DNA of 23,099 nt from an uncultured Eggerthellaceae bacterium. GTDB lineage: Bacteria; Actinomycetota; Coriobacteriia; Coriobacteriales; Eggerthellaceae. This document shows positions 15,694 through 23,056 of this stretch, one piece after another. A model generated the notes under the pieces. That model was not told the DNA's origin. It made no database searches and worked only from the letters and a program-made list of their open reading frames with translations. A program made the translations under genes and the position numbers. How positions within the stretch are numbered: position 1 is the first letter of the stretch; every line of letters begins with the position of its first letter. The DNA is taken from positions 1 to 23,099 of the forward strand of contig CAKTVK010000026.1 of assembly GCA_934623455.1 (NCBI GenBank), written 5' to 3'.

Positions 15694-16527
15694 TTACGCG
15701 GCTTCGTCCTTCGCAACTTGCCCCTGCTGCGGGCGCTTCGCCTTTGCCGCATATATAAGAAGCGCTATTCCTATGATAATCAGGGGAAACGATAACACCA
15801 TACCCATTGTCAGCCAATCGCCGAACAGATATCCCAGCTGAGCATCGGGCTGGCGAACAAACTCAATCGCCACGCGCGCCAGCCCATACCCCACTAGAAA
15901 GACGCCCAGAAACGTTCCCTGAGGACGCGGCGGCACCTTGCGCGAAAGAGCATACAGCACAACAAACAGCACGATTCCTTCCAGAACCGCTTCGTAGAGC
16001 TGAGATGGATGACGAGGCAGCATGCCCGCACTGCCGCCGAACACAACGCCCCAAGGAGCATCGGTAACAGCACCCCACAGCTCGCCGTTCACGAAATTAG
16101 CACAACGACCGAACAGCAATCCTAACGGTGCGCCCACCACCGCCATATCGGCAAGCGTGAGGTACGGGACCCCAATCATACGCGCTGTGACCAGACCCGA
16201 CAAGAGCGCGCCGACTAAACCGCCATGGAAGCTCATGCCGCCCTGCGAGAGAGCGAAGATTTCCAACGGATGCCTGAAATAATAGCCGTCGCCGTAAAAC
16301 AGACAGTAGAACAGGCGCGCGCCCACGATAACGCCAATAATCACGCCCAAAAGAACGGTCAGCAGCGAATCGGTATCAAGCGAAATCTTCCATCGCTTTG
16401 CCGTGCGCGCAATGATAAGCGCAGCGCAGGCGAAACCCAAAATGTAGGCAATGCCGTACCAGCGCACCGAAAACGGCCCTATCGAGAACGCGACGGGGTC
16501 AAGCATTTGATAGATTTGGTTGAGCAT
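15694..16527 (-). CDS. lgt: Phosphatidylglycerol-prolipoprotein diacylglyceryl transferase
   Basis: This integral membrane enzyme attaches diacylglycerol to the lipobox cysteine of prelipoproteins, such as the two lipoproteins encoded in this window. From ATG 16527 the product has 277 residues and about seven hydrophobic segments. The family signatures GGMSFHGGLVGALL (about 97-110) and GRCANFVNGELWG (140-152) are intact, followed by HPSQLYEA (173-180) and the C-terminal GYGLARVAIEFVRQPD. The frame continues upstream to a TTG, but the extra 18 residues are charged and unlike Lgt, so the internal ATG is preferred. Its ribosome site (AGAAG) is modest. Upstream lie two inverted copies of the 35-bp repeat. 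A -10-like TAAAAT is present without a good -35. Confidence 0.96.
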   Translation of the reverse strand: MLNQIYQMLDPVAFSIGPFSVRWYGIAYILGFACAALIIARTAKRWKISLDTDSLLTVLLGVIIGVIVGARLFYCLFYGDGYYFRHPLEIFALSQGGMSFHGGLVGALLSGLVTARMIGVPYLTLADMAVVGAPLGLLFGRCANFVNGELWGAVTDAPWGVVFGGSAGMLPRHPSQLYEAVLEGIVLFVVLYALSRKVPPRPQGTFLGVFLVGYGLARVAIEFVRQPDAQLGYLFGDWLTMGMVLSFPLIIIGIALLIYAAKAKRPQQGQVAKDEAA

Positions 16528-16634
16528 GAGTTCTTCTGCTTTCGCTTTCCGTTCGATGAGCGTCGTTCGAGCGGCGCACAATTTATCGCGCTCATTTTAG
16601 CAAAGTACCCCTACGCCGCCCGCCACGCACCTTG

Positions 16635-16669
16635 ATTGTTGACAAAATACCCCACCTTTTGTCAACAAT
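16635..16669 (+). repeat. 35-bp palindromic repeat, copy A
   Basis: Perfect 13-base arms ATTGTTGACAAAA and TTTTGTCAACAAT flank a 9-base asymmetric core TACCCCACC. Its orientation is opposite to copies B and C; read in reverse it differs from them at one core-adjacent base and at the ends. It lies between lgt and copy B, separated from B by exactly 35 bases (16670-16704). A and B are reverse complements, so together they could pair into one long hairpin. Confidence 0.9.
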
Positions 16670-16704
16670 TTCACCCCGAACACTGGACGAAAAGATGAAC
16701 GTCA

Positions 16705-16739
16705 TTTGTTGACAAAAGGTGGGGTAATTTGTCAACAGC
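16705..16739 (-). repeat. 35-bp palindromic repeat, copy B (overlaps a stop codon)
   Basis: Arms TGTTGACAAA and TTTGTCAACA flank the core with GGTGGGG. The first 33 bases are identical to copy C and in the same orientation. The TGA stop of the radical SAM gene (16732-16734) lies inside its right arm, so this repeat supplies the end of that reading frame. Confidence 0.9.
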
Positions 16740-19062
16740 GATAGCCGGCAGCGCGCACGATTTCAAGACCCTGAGCTGCCGAAAGCCCCTTCCACTCTTC
16801 TTCGGAAAACTCCGTATCGCGCGGGATGGCACCACGCTCAACCGAGAAACAGTTGGCGCCCAGCTCAAGCCCCAGCACCTCATCGGGGTGCATGCTCACA
16901 TATTTCACGTGGCTGCCCGCGCACAAGCGTAACACCGCCAGTTGCTGACGCATAACCGCACGTCCCAGTATGGGAAGATGCCCCAGCGGCGTACCCGGAA
17001 CGGGGATGCGCGGCATAATGCCCACCGCATACGGCTCCCGCGACAGCACATACGCCATACGCTGCGCAATCTGCTCGTTTGTATGCTCGACACCAATAGG
17101 CTCGATACACGAAGAGAACTTCAGCGGCGAAGCGCAAATTGCATCGATGCTGCGGCGACGAACCTCGGGATCAAAAGGCGTGTCCACGCCCTCGCCCATA
17201 CGCAGCACGTGATATGCACTGTTTGCACCCGCTTGCCAGCAAGCATATGCCATGGCTGCAGAAAGCTCGCCTACGTTCAGGCAAATCTCGTAATCACCGG
17301 GCACTTCGGCGCGAATACGCGCAACCATATCCGCGATTTCATTTAGGTCGTAAAATTCTGTGGACCGCAGCGTAACTTGCGTAATGCCCGCCTCAACATA
17401 GCTTCGCGCCATAGAAACTACCTGATCAGCGGTAAGAATGCGCTCTTCGCGAACCAAGCCCCATTTTTCGCCGAACGAGCAGAACGCGCAATTCATCTTA
17501 CACGGATGAAGGTCCAGGCCAATGGCGCCCGCTACTCTGCCGTGCCCGCCGGTAACGCGCATGGCGAAGTCACTTGCCACCTGGCGTATGTACGCCACTT
17601 CGGGGCTATCAACGGGAAGGTTCAGCAAGCGAAGGATGGTCTCTTCGCTTTGGACGGCGCCACGCAAACCCTCGTCGGCAATGCGATCGATCTCCGCAAC
17701 AACGCGCGGGTCGGCAGCTTGCGAACCGGAACCCGCAACGCCAGATGCCTGCGGGTCGGCAGCAACGGAGCGCAACGACGCAACATCCACCGCGGATAAG
17801 GCATCTACGGCGCCTGCGGCACCACCAACCGCCCCGCCAGCGGCAATGCCAGCAGCGGCACCCATCTCGCCTGCAACACCGCAAACGGCAACAGAGGCGC
17901 CCGCGACGCCTTCGCTCTCATCGGCACTGGCAAGCTTCAAGGACACCACGCCGCCATTGGCGCCGTGCATCAGCGTTGCGCCATCTGCGCCGATAAACGT
18001 CGGGTTCTCCACCGCCGTCAGCCGCCCAGGCACCCACCAGTTTGCTCCTTCAACAAAACGAGGGTCGGGATGCACCAGCCCACTGCCGAATCCCGCCGCA
18101 CGAAGAAGCGCAATGTTGTCCTGCGGCGTAATGCCGCGCCACTCATGCTCGGAAAAATCAGCCGCATGCGGAGATGCACCGCGCTCAACATTGCTGCCGT
18201 TGCCGCCTGCCTTCAAGGCAAGTGTCTCACCCGGATGCGACGATACATATTTCACGCGACTGCCGCTGACCAGGCGAATCACCGCCACAATCTGCGCAAT
18301 GCGCTCATCTGACAGCGGCGCCTTCCCCTCGAACGGCGTACCGGGCACATTCACGCGCGGCTTGATGCCCAGCGACTCCGGATCGCACGAAAGTGCGAAC
18401 ACAATATGTTCAGCTAGCTGCTCGTTTGTGTGCTCGACGCCAATCGGCTCAATGCCCGTGTTGAGCTTCAAAGGAGACTCGGAAATCACCTTGACCGTGC
18501 GCTTGCGCACTTCGGGGTCAAACGGCGTATCCACACCTTCGCCCAAGCGGAAAACATGGTACGCGCTCGAGGCGCCGCATTCGAACGCATGGCGCGCCAT
18601 CTCAGGAGAAAGCTCGCCCACATTCAGGCAAATCTCATAAGTTCCTGGCACGTTTTGCCTGATTAAAGTCACTAAGCGACACACCTCATTCACGTCGTAG
18701 AACTCCGTGGAACGAAGCGTTATGGTATTCACGCCAGCTTGCGCATAATCGCGGGCAATAGCCAAAATCTGATCGTCGCTCAAGCGCACCGCAGTGGTCA
18801 CAATGCCCAGCTTTTCCGCAAACGAGCAAAACGAGCAGTTCATTTTGCAGGGAGCATAATCAAGACCAATGCAACCGCCGACCTTCGCACACCCGCCCGA
18901 CGCGCGTAGCGCCACATCGCACGCCACGCTGCGCATATACGCCGCTTCCTCCGATGAAGAATCAACACTCAGAAGCTCGATGATCGTTGCGCGACTCTGC
19001 TGCGCGCCACGCAAGCACTCCTGAGCAATGGCATCGATTTTCTGCTTGAACTGCTCGTTCAT
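16732..19062 (-). CDS. Tandem (duplicated) BioB-like radical SAM enzyme
   Basis: This 776-residue protein contains two homologous radical SAM halves. The first (about 1-325) has the cluster motif at Cys72/Cys76/Cys79 (PCKMNCSFCSF), and the second (about 451-776) has it at Cys521/Cys525/Cys528 (PCKMNCAFCSF). Both retain TLRSTEFYD, YEICLNVGELS, GEGVDTPFDPEVR, EPIGVEHTNEQ and VKYVS. The overall pattern resembles the BioB/HydE/PylB/LipS group. A stretch present only after the first half (326-371, VHPDPRFVEGANWWVPGRL) is followed by an Ala/Gly-rich linker (about 380-450). The second half stops abruptly at AAGYRC inside repeat B. The ATG has an AGGGAG site. It follows the ABC transporter binding protein by 148 bases. 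The substrate is unknown; modification of an imported compound by sequential radical steps is my inference. Confidence 0.9.
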   Translation of the reverse strand: MNEQFKQKIDAIAQECLRGAQQSRATIIELLSVDSSSEEAAYMRSVACDVALRASGGCAKVGGCIGLDYAPCKMNCSFCSFAEKLGIVTTAVRLSDDQILAIARDYAQAGVNTITLRSTEFYDVNEVCRLVTLIRQNVPGTYEICLNVGELSPEMARHAFECGASSAYHVFRLGEGVDTPFDPEVRKRTVKVISESPLKLNTGIEPIGVEHTNEQLAEHIVFALSCDPESLGIKPRVNVPGTPFEGKAPLSDERIAQIVAVIRLVSGSRVKYVSSHPGETLALKAGGNGSNVERGASPHAADFSEHEWRGITPQDNIALLRAAGFGSGLVHPDPRFVEGANWWVPGRLTAVENPTFIGADGATLMHGANGGVVSLKLASADESEGVAGASVAVCGVAGEMGAAAGIAAGGAVGGAAGAVDALSAVDVASLRSVAADPQASGVAGSGSQAADPRVVAEIDRIADEGLRGAVQSEETILRLLNLPVDSPEVAYIRQVASDFAMRVTGGHGRVAGAIGLDLHPCKMNCAFCSFGEKWGLVREERILTADQVVSMARSYVEAGITQVTLRSTEFYDLNEIADMVARIRAEVPGDYEICLNVGELSAAMAYACWQAGANSAYHVLRMGEGVDTPFDPEVRRRSIDAICASPLKFSSCIEPIGVEHTNEQIAQRMAYVLSREPYAVGIMPRIPVPGTPLGHLPILGRAVMRQQLAVLRLCAGSHVKYVSMHPDEVLGLELGANCFSVERGAIPRDTEFSEEEWKGLSAAQGLEIVRAAGYRC

Positions 19063-19120
19063 GTTTGCTCCCTGTCTGTATATCCCGATGTGCCGCCATG
19101 CTCTTTTCGCATAACAGCAC

Positions 19121-19154
19121 GCGGAAGCCGCACTCAAATCCGTACGGCTTCCGC
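19121..19154. promoter_or_regulatory. Stem-loop between binding-protein and radical SAM genes
   Basis: GCGGAAGCCG (19121-19130) and CGGCTTCCGC (19145-19154) form a perfect 10-bp GC-rich stem with a 14-base loop. The T-run follows on the plus strand, where no gene needs terminating. On the minus strand, the direction of the operon, it lacks a U-tract. It therefore more likely stabilises the upstream transporter mRNA or partially attenuates the radical SAM gene. Confidence 0.5.
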
Positions 19155-19210
19155 CTTTTTACTCTATTTCATTGCGAAGTTTTCGCCCGCGCAATCCGTG
19201 CGCGCGCTGC

Positions 19211-20311
19211 TTACTTATTCAGCGTGTCCTCGCACCACTGCGCCAGCGGAGCCTGCGCCTTCAGCTGCTCTTCGGTAATCTCAAGACCCTTCTTTGTGCA
19301 CGTTGCCTTCAGCGTGCTGATCTTCTGATCGCTCATGTCAACGCGGAAGTTCGCAATATCCCACGTAGCCTTCTGGGCATCCAGATCGGTACCAATGCTA
19401 TCGGCGCAAATCTTCATAGCTTCATCGGCATTGCTGTTCATGAAGTCGGTAGACTTCTTCTCGGCCTGCAGGAATGCCTTAATGGAGGCTTCCTTCTGCT
19501 CGTAAACTTCCTTCGTGGTAATTAGCATGGCAACGCCGTAGGAATCGACATCAGCATTGCAGCCAATCTTGTAGGAGCCGTCAATCTGCTTCAGAGCGGT
19601 GTCAGGATACGGCTGGCTTGCCGCCATCATGTCAATGTCGCCGGATACCAGCGCGGTAGGAATGGTGTTCGCCTTCAGGTCAACCAGTGTGACCACACCG
19701 TCGCCTTCGGCGCCGAAATCGTTGAAAGAGACGCCCATCTTCTTCAGCCACGACTTGAATTCACTCTCGGTAGTCGCGCCCTTCTGCACGCCGCACTTAA
19801 TGGTGCCGCCGTTAGCAGCTGCCGCGCTCTCGAACGATGCAGCAACTTCCGCCTTGTTGTCCTTCGCCTTGTCGTAAGGAACAATAGCCTTATCGCCCGT
19901 CATGCCTGCGCCGGCAACCCAAACCTGGCCGCCCGTGGAAATGTTCGTGCCCGCCAGCACCACAATACGATCGCCGTAGTTCTTCAGCGCGTCGGCCACG
20001 GGGCCCTGGCCAGTAGCAGCAATGTCGGAAGCGCCCGAAAGCAGCGCCTCAACGGACTGAGCACCCGAACCTGTAACGGGGTTCAACGTGATTTCCGGAC
20101 CACAATCCTTGTAAAATCCCTGGTTATCAGCAACAATGATGTCCTCGTAGCCGCCCTTGTTCAAGTAAGCGATGCTCAGCGGCTCGTACGATTCAGCCGA
20201 TGCGCTGCCCGATGCCGAAGACGCAGCATTCGATGAGCAGCCCGCCAGCAAGGTGCCGCCCAGCGCCAGCGCGCAAGCGCAAGCAGCAAGGGAAAATAGT
20301 TTCTTCTTCAT
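19211..20311 (-). CDS. ABC transporter substrate-binding lipoprotein (NrtA/SsuA/TauA/NMT1 superfamily)
   Basis: This extracytoplasmic solute receptor has 366 residues. The signal peptide (MKKKLFSLAACACALALGG) ends in the lipobox LLAGC with Cys25. A Ser/Ala tether is followed by the typical start of the NMT1/SsuA fold (LSIAYLNKGGYEDIIVADNQGFYKDCG), and then ALLSGASDIAATGQGPVADALKNYG, the ligand-cleft region. It is the third gene of the transporter operon. The frame is open further upstream, but the signal peptide and AAGGAAAG site support ATG 20311. Relatives bind sulfonates, taurine, nitrate, riboflavin or thiamin pyrimidine precursors, and the ligand cannot be chosen from sequence. The adjacent radical SAM enzyme hints at a small organic molecule that is chemically modified after uptake. 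Confidence 0.9.
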   Translation of the reverse strand: MKKKLFSLAACACALALGGTLLAGCSSNAASSASGSASAESYEPLSIAYLNKGGYEDIIVADNQGFYKDCGPEITLNPVTGSGAQSVEALLSGASDIAATGQGPVADALKNYGDRIVVLAGTNISTGGQVWVAGAGMTGDKAIVPYDKAKDNKAEVAASFESAAAANGGTIKCGVQKGATTESEFKSWLKKMGVSFNDFGAEGDGVVTLVDLKANTIPTALVSGDIDMMAASQPYPDTALKQIDGSYKIGCNADVDSYGVAMLITTKEVYEQKEASIKAFLQAEKKSTDFMNSNADEAMKICADSIGTDLDAQKATWDIANFRVDMSDQKISTLKATCTKKGLEITEEQLKAQAPLAQWCEDTLNK

Positions 20312-20352
20312 ACTTTCTTTCCTTCTTTCCTTGTTGTTTTTTGTTTCCTGTA

Positions 20353-21150
20353 TCACTCAGCGTTGCCAAACGACGCCGAGTCAAAAGGCATGCAGTCCAA
20401 TATTTCCGCAGAAAGCGCCACGACCTCCGTCGAAGCCTTACTGCGATCCATGTCTTCAGGAAGACGCCACTCGCGCAAAACAGTGCCGGGCGAGCCCGAA
20501 AACAGCACAATGCGCGACGAAATAGCAACCGCTTCCGAGATGTTATGCGTAACGAACATGACGGTCTTGCGTTTTTTTAGCCACAGGCGGCGCAGACTTT
20601 CGTCCAGGCGGCCACGTGTCTGCTCGTCCAATGCGGAAAACGGCTCGTCCATCAGAAAGACCTCGGAGTCCATTGCTAGAAGACGCGCAATAGCCACGCG
20701 CTGCTTCATACCGCCGGAAAGCGTATTGGGACGCATGTCGGCTTTGTCCTCGAGCCCTACCTGCGCCAATGCCGCGCGAGAACGTGCTTCGCCCCGCTTT
20801 GCATCCCAACTGCGGCCTTGTGCGCGCGTAGCGTTTTCTAGCGCGAACATGACGTTTTGCAGAACGGAGAGCCACGGGAACAGGCTATATTCCTGAAAGA
20901 CCACGCCACGTTCGGGGCTGGGAGATTCAATGGGTGCACCGCGGAACAGCACTTCCCCCTGCGTAGGAGCAAGAAAACCCGCCATCATGGAAAGCGACAC
21001 CGTTTTCCCGCAGCCAGACGGACCAATAAGGCTCACGAATTCGCCTTCTTCAATAGACAGATTCGCATGCTCAAGCACCACTTGAGCTTGCGCTTTGCGT
21101 TTGTTCGTGAGGAACGCCTTGCTCACATCGCGCATTTCGATAAGAACCAT
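20353..21150 (-). CDS. ABC transporter ATP-binding protein (SsuB/TauB type)
   Basis: This is the cytoplasmic ATPase of the importer, 265 residues. It has Walker A GPSGCGKT (43-50), Q-loop Gln86 in VFQEYSLFPW, signature LSGGMKQR (144-151), Walker B VFLMDEP (164-170) and switch His202 in VTHN. The sequence FQEYSLFPWLSV is typical of the nitrate/sulfonate/taurine import subgroup. Its ATG overlaps the last base of the permease stop codon (TAATG), which implies coupled translation. The binding-protein gene begins 41 bases downstream. A short C-terminal tail (about 240-265) extends beyond the core domain without a known regulatory motif. Family is certain and substrate is open. Confidence 0.95.
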   Translation of the reverse strand: MVLIEMRDVSKAFLTNKRKAQAQVVLEHANLSIEEGEFVSLIGPSGCGKTVSLSMMAGFLAPTQGEVLFRGAPIESPSPERGVVFQEYSLFPWLSVLQNVMFALENATRAQGRSWDAKRGEARSRAALAQVGLEDKADMRPNTLSGGMKQRVAIARLLAMDSEVFLMDEPFSALDEQTRGRLDESLRRLWLKKRKTVMFVTHNISEAVAISSRIVLFSGSPGTVLREWRLPEDMDRSKASTEVVALSAEILDCMPFDSASFGNAE

Positions 21151-22031
21151 TATTGATCAGCCCCCAATTTGCGATTCATCCAGCGCTCAATGCTGGCAAG
21201 AACAACGCGGTCCAAAAACAGGCCGAACAGGCAAATAACGGTAATGCAGGCGAAGGCGCCCACGTAATCAAGCAAGTCGCGCGCAAGCTGAATAGAATAA
21301 CCCATGCCCACGCCGGTGCCAACGATCATTTCGGCAGCAACCAGCACACGCCATCCCGATGACATGCCCAAACGCAACGCATTCACTATGGAACACGCCG
21401 CTTGCGGAATAAGAACGCGCAGGAAAATGGTTGCCGGGCGCGCGCCGCTCATCTTCGCCGCCTGCACCATGACAGACGGAACGGTGCGAATAGCGCCCGA
21501 GACGCCAATGGTGATGACCATCGATGACACAGCGAAGATCATGAATATGGCTGAGTCGTCGCCCAGGCCGAACATAAGGATAGCCACCGGCAGCCACGCC
21601 AGGCCGGGAATCATCTGGTAGATTGCCACGGGCACAATGGCAATGGCGTAAAACCGTTGAAAGTAGCCCATAAGCGAACCCAGAACCACGCCAACCGAAG
21701 CGGCCATGCCAAATGCAATGAGCAGGCGCTTGATGCTGGTGCCAATGTGCTCGTAGATGGAGTGACCATACAAGGGACGACCCGCAAAAAGATACTCGCC
21801 CAAACGCTGGAACGCAGATAGAGGATCGGGAAAGCCTAGCGTAGAGCCGTTTGCATTAAAGATGAGCGAGCAAGCCTCCCAAATAATCAAGCCCACAGCA
21901 ATACCCAAAAACACGCGAATGATTGTCGCGAGCGCCTGCTTCGCGCCATACAACGGCGCGTGGAAAGAACGCGCTGCAGGATTTTTCTCCATGCAACGCG
22001 CGAGTGCTCTTTCTTGGCTGCTTTGACGCAC
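21150..22031 (-). CDS. ABC transporter permease (SsuC/TauC type)
   Basis: This 293-residue membrane subunit is the first gene of the operon. Six or so hydrophobic segments are visible, beginning at about 36-57 (IIRVFLGIAVGLIIWEACSLIF). The cytoplasmic coupling loop AAKMSGARPATIFLRVLIPQA (about 192-212) has the classic EAA-loop pattern with the conserved glycine, placing it in the SsuC/TauC/ThiX group. The N-terminal 30 residues are hydrophilic. The start is GTG with an AAGGGAG site. An internal ATG at 21992 has no ribosome site and is less likely. A clear promoter lies about 40 bases upstream, and repeat C lies beyond that. It forms the membrane channel with the two following genes. Confidence 0.93.
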   Translation of the reverse strand: MRQSSQERALARCMEKNPAARSFHAPLYGAKQALATIIRVFLGIAVGLIIWEACSLIFNANGSTLGFPDPLSAFQRLGEYLFAGRPLYGHSIYEHIGTSIKRLLIAFGMAASVGVVLGSLMGYFQRFYAIAIVPVAIYQMIPGLAWLPVAILMFGLGDDSAIFMIFAVSSMVITIGVSGAIRTVPSVMVQAAKMSGARPATIFLRVLIPQAACSIVNALRLGMSSGWRVLVAAEMIVGTGVGMGYSIQLARDLLDYVGAFACITVICLFGLFLDRVVLASIERWMNRKLGADQ

Positions 22032-22069
22032 GCGGACACTCCCTTGGTAATGGACTTAAGTGTTCTCGC

Positions 22070-22099
22070 ATTATAAGCACCGTGCGCATCTATTTGCAA
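22070..22099 (-). promoter_or_regulatory. Predicted promoter of the transporter/radical SAM operon
   Basis: On the minus strand, TTGCAA (22094-22099) is followed after 18 bases by a perfect TATAAT (22070-22075). The start site would be near 22063, giving a leader of about 30 bases before the GTG of the permease. Repeat C starts about 60 bases upstream of the -35 box. Confidence 0.7.
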
Positions 22100-22159
22100 T
22101 AGTCTATTATTTTATGTGGTTGATTATTTCGATATGAAAATACTACTGTTTTGCTATGG

Positions 22160-22196
22160 TTTTGTTGACAAAAGGTGGGGTAATTTGTCAACAAAA
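22160..22196 (-). repeat. 35-bp palindromic repeat, copy C
   Basis: Perfect 13-base arms TTTTGTTGACAAA and TTTGTCAACAAAA flank the centre AGGTGGGGTAA. It matches copy B over 33 bases in the same orientation and sits between the operon promoter and the NifU-gene terminator, sharing a few bases with that terminator's T-run. Confidence 0.9.
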
Positions 22197-22220
22197 ACGC
22201 CCCGCGGGTTACACGGGGCG
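22193..22220 (-). terminator. Intrinsic terminator of the NifU-domain gene
   Basis: On the minus strand a 7-bp GC stem CGCCCCG/CGGGGCG (22214-22220 with 22198-22204) with a 9-base loop is followed by five T residues. It lies about 20 bases after the stop codon of the NifU-domain gene and isolates it from the transporter operon. Confidence 0.85.
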
Positions 22221-22241
22221 CTGAAGAAATGCGACTTACTC

Positions 22242-22532
22242 TTATTTGTCGTCGTCAACGACAATGACGTTCGGGCTGTTCAGAAGCTCGTCCATGTCAA
22301 GATCGGCGGGAACAACCGAAGTCACGCCTGGTACGCGCTCCTTCAGGATGCGTTCAACGCCGTTTGCCAGCGTCAGCTGCGACATGGGGCAGCCCTTGCA
22401 AGCGCCCTGCAGCTCAACAGTGACAACACCTTCGTCGTCTACGCCAATCAGCTTCACGTCGCCGCCGTCTGCCTGCAGAGACGGACGAATGAGCTCCAAC
22501 ACAGCGCGCACATCTTCGATATCAACTTTCAT
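22242..22532 (-). CDS. NifU C-terminal domain iron-sulfur protein
   Basis: This 96-residue protein consists only of the NifU C-terminal (Nfu) domain, which carries or delivers 4Fe-4S clusters. The opening IRPSLQADGGDVKLIGVDD and the cluster-binding CKGCPMS with Cys45 and Cys48 are diagnostic. VERILKERVPGVTSV completes the fold, and a short acidic tail (VVDDDK) ends the protein. It lacks the IscU-like and ferredoxin-like parts of full NifU, which is normal for stand-alone Nfu proteins. An AAAAGGAG site precedes the ATG, and a terminator follows the stop. This anaerobe has several cluster-dependent enzymes in the window (NrdG and the tandem radical SAM enzyme), which are plausible clients, but a specific link is inference. 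Confidence 0.95.
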   Translation of the reverse strand: MKVDIEDVRAVLELIRPSLQADGGDVKLIGVDDEGVVTVELQGACKGCPMSQLTLANGVERILKERVPGVTSVVPADLDMDELLNSPNVIVVDDDK

Positions 22533-22600
22533 GTGATGCTCCTTTTATCATCGTGTTTTTCTTTCGCGGTGATTGTAACACAGCAGCGCCCCATAAATGG

Positions 22601-23056
22601 TTACCCTTCGAAAACACGAATACGCATTCCCGATTCTTCCAACATGCTCATGGCAAGCTCGTCGGGGTACGGATTTTGATACACAACCTCTACAATGCCG
22701 GCATTGATGATCATCTTCGCGCACAGCACGCACGGCTGCGTGTTCACATACAGCGTGGCGCCCTCTACGCTTATGCCATAGCGCGCCGCCTGGATCAGGG
22801 CATTTTGCTCTGCATGAAGCGCGCGGCACAATTCATGGTTTTGCCCGCTGGGAACATTGAGCTGCTGACGAAGGCATCCCGTTTCATAGCAATGGCGAAG
22901 TCCCGTGGGCGCGCCGTTATAGCCCGTTGCCAGAATGCGCTTATCGCGCACCAGCACGCATCCCACGCCGCGTCGAACGCACGTAGTTCGCGTGGCAACC
23001 TGATTTGCCAGCGTCATAAAATACTCATCCCACGAAGGACGATGCAGCTGTTCCAT
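22601..23056 (-). CDS. dCMP deaminase family protein (ComEB-like)
   Basis: This zinc-dependent cytidine/deoxycytidylate deaminase-fold protein has 151 residues from the chosen ATG. The zinc and catalytic residues are in HAEQNAL (His81, Glu83) and PCVLC (Cys109, Cys112). The N-terminal RPSWDEYFMTLANQVATRTTCVRR and the NGAPTGLRHC segment are typical of deoxycytidylate deaminases, which supply dUMP for thymidylate synthesis. This would fit next to nucleotide metabolism genes, though none is adjacent. ATG 23056 has an AAAGGGGA site five bases away; an in-frame ATG at 23086 has no such site. The gene lies 68 bases upstream of the NifU-domain gene, which probably has its own -10 TACAAT. Substrate (dCMP versus other) is by family only. 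Confidence 0.93.
   Translation of the reverse strand: MEQLHRPSWDEYFMTLANQVATRTTCVRRGVGCVLVRDKRILATGYNGAPTGLRHCYETGCLRQQLNVPSGQNHELCRALHAEQNALIQAARYGISVEGATLYVNTQPCVLCAKMIINAGIVEVVYQNPYPDELAMSMLEESGMRIRVFEG

Noticed and set aside
16635..16739. Possible two-repeat CRISPR array (35-base repeats, 35-base spacer)
   Set aside because: The two repeats are inverted rather than direct, there are only two, the third copy is 5.4 kb away, and no cas gene is present.
16635..22196. Rex or other known redox operator for the TTGTTGACAAA palindrome
   Set aside because: The arms do not match the Rex consensus TTGTGAA-N4-TTCACAA, and the conserved asymmetric core is not explained by a simple dimer site.
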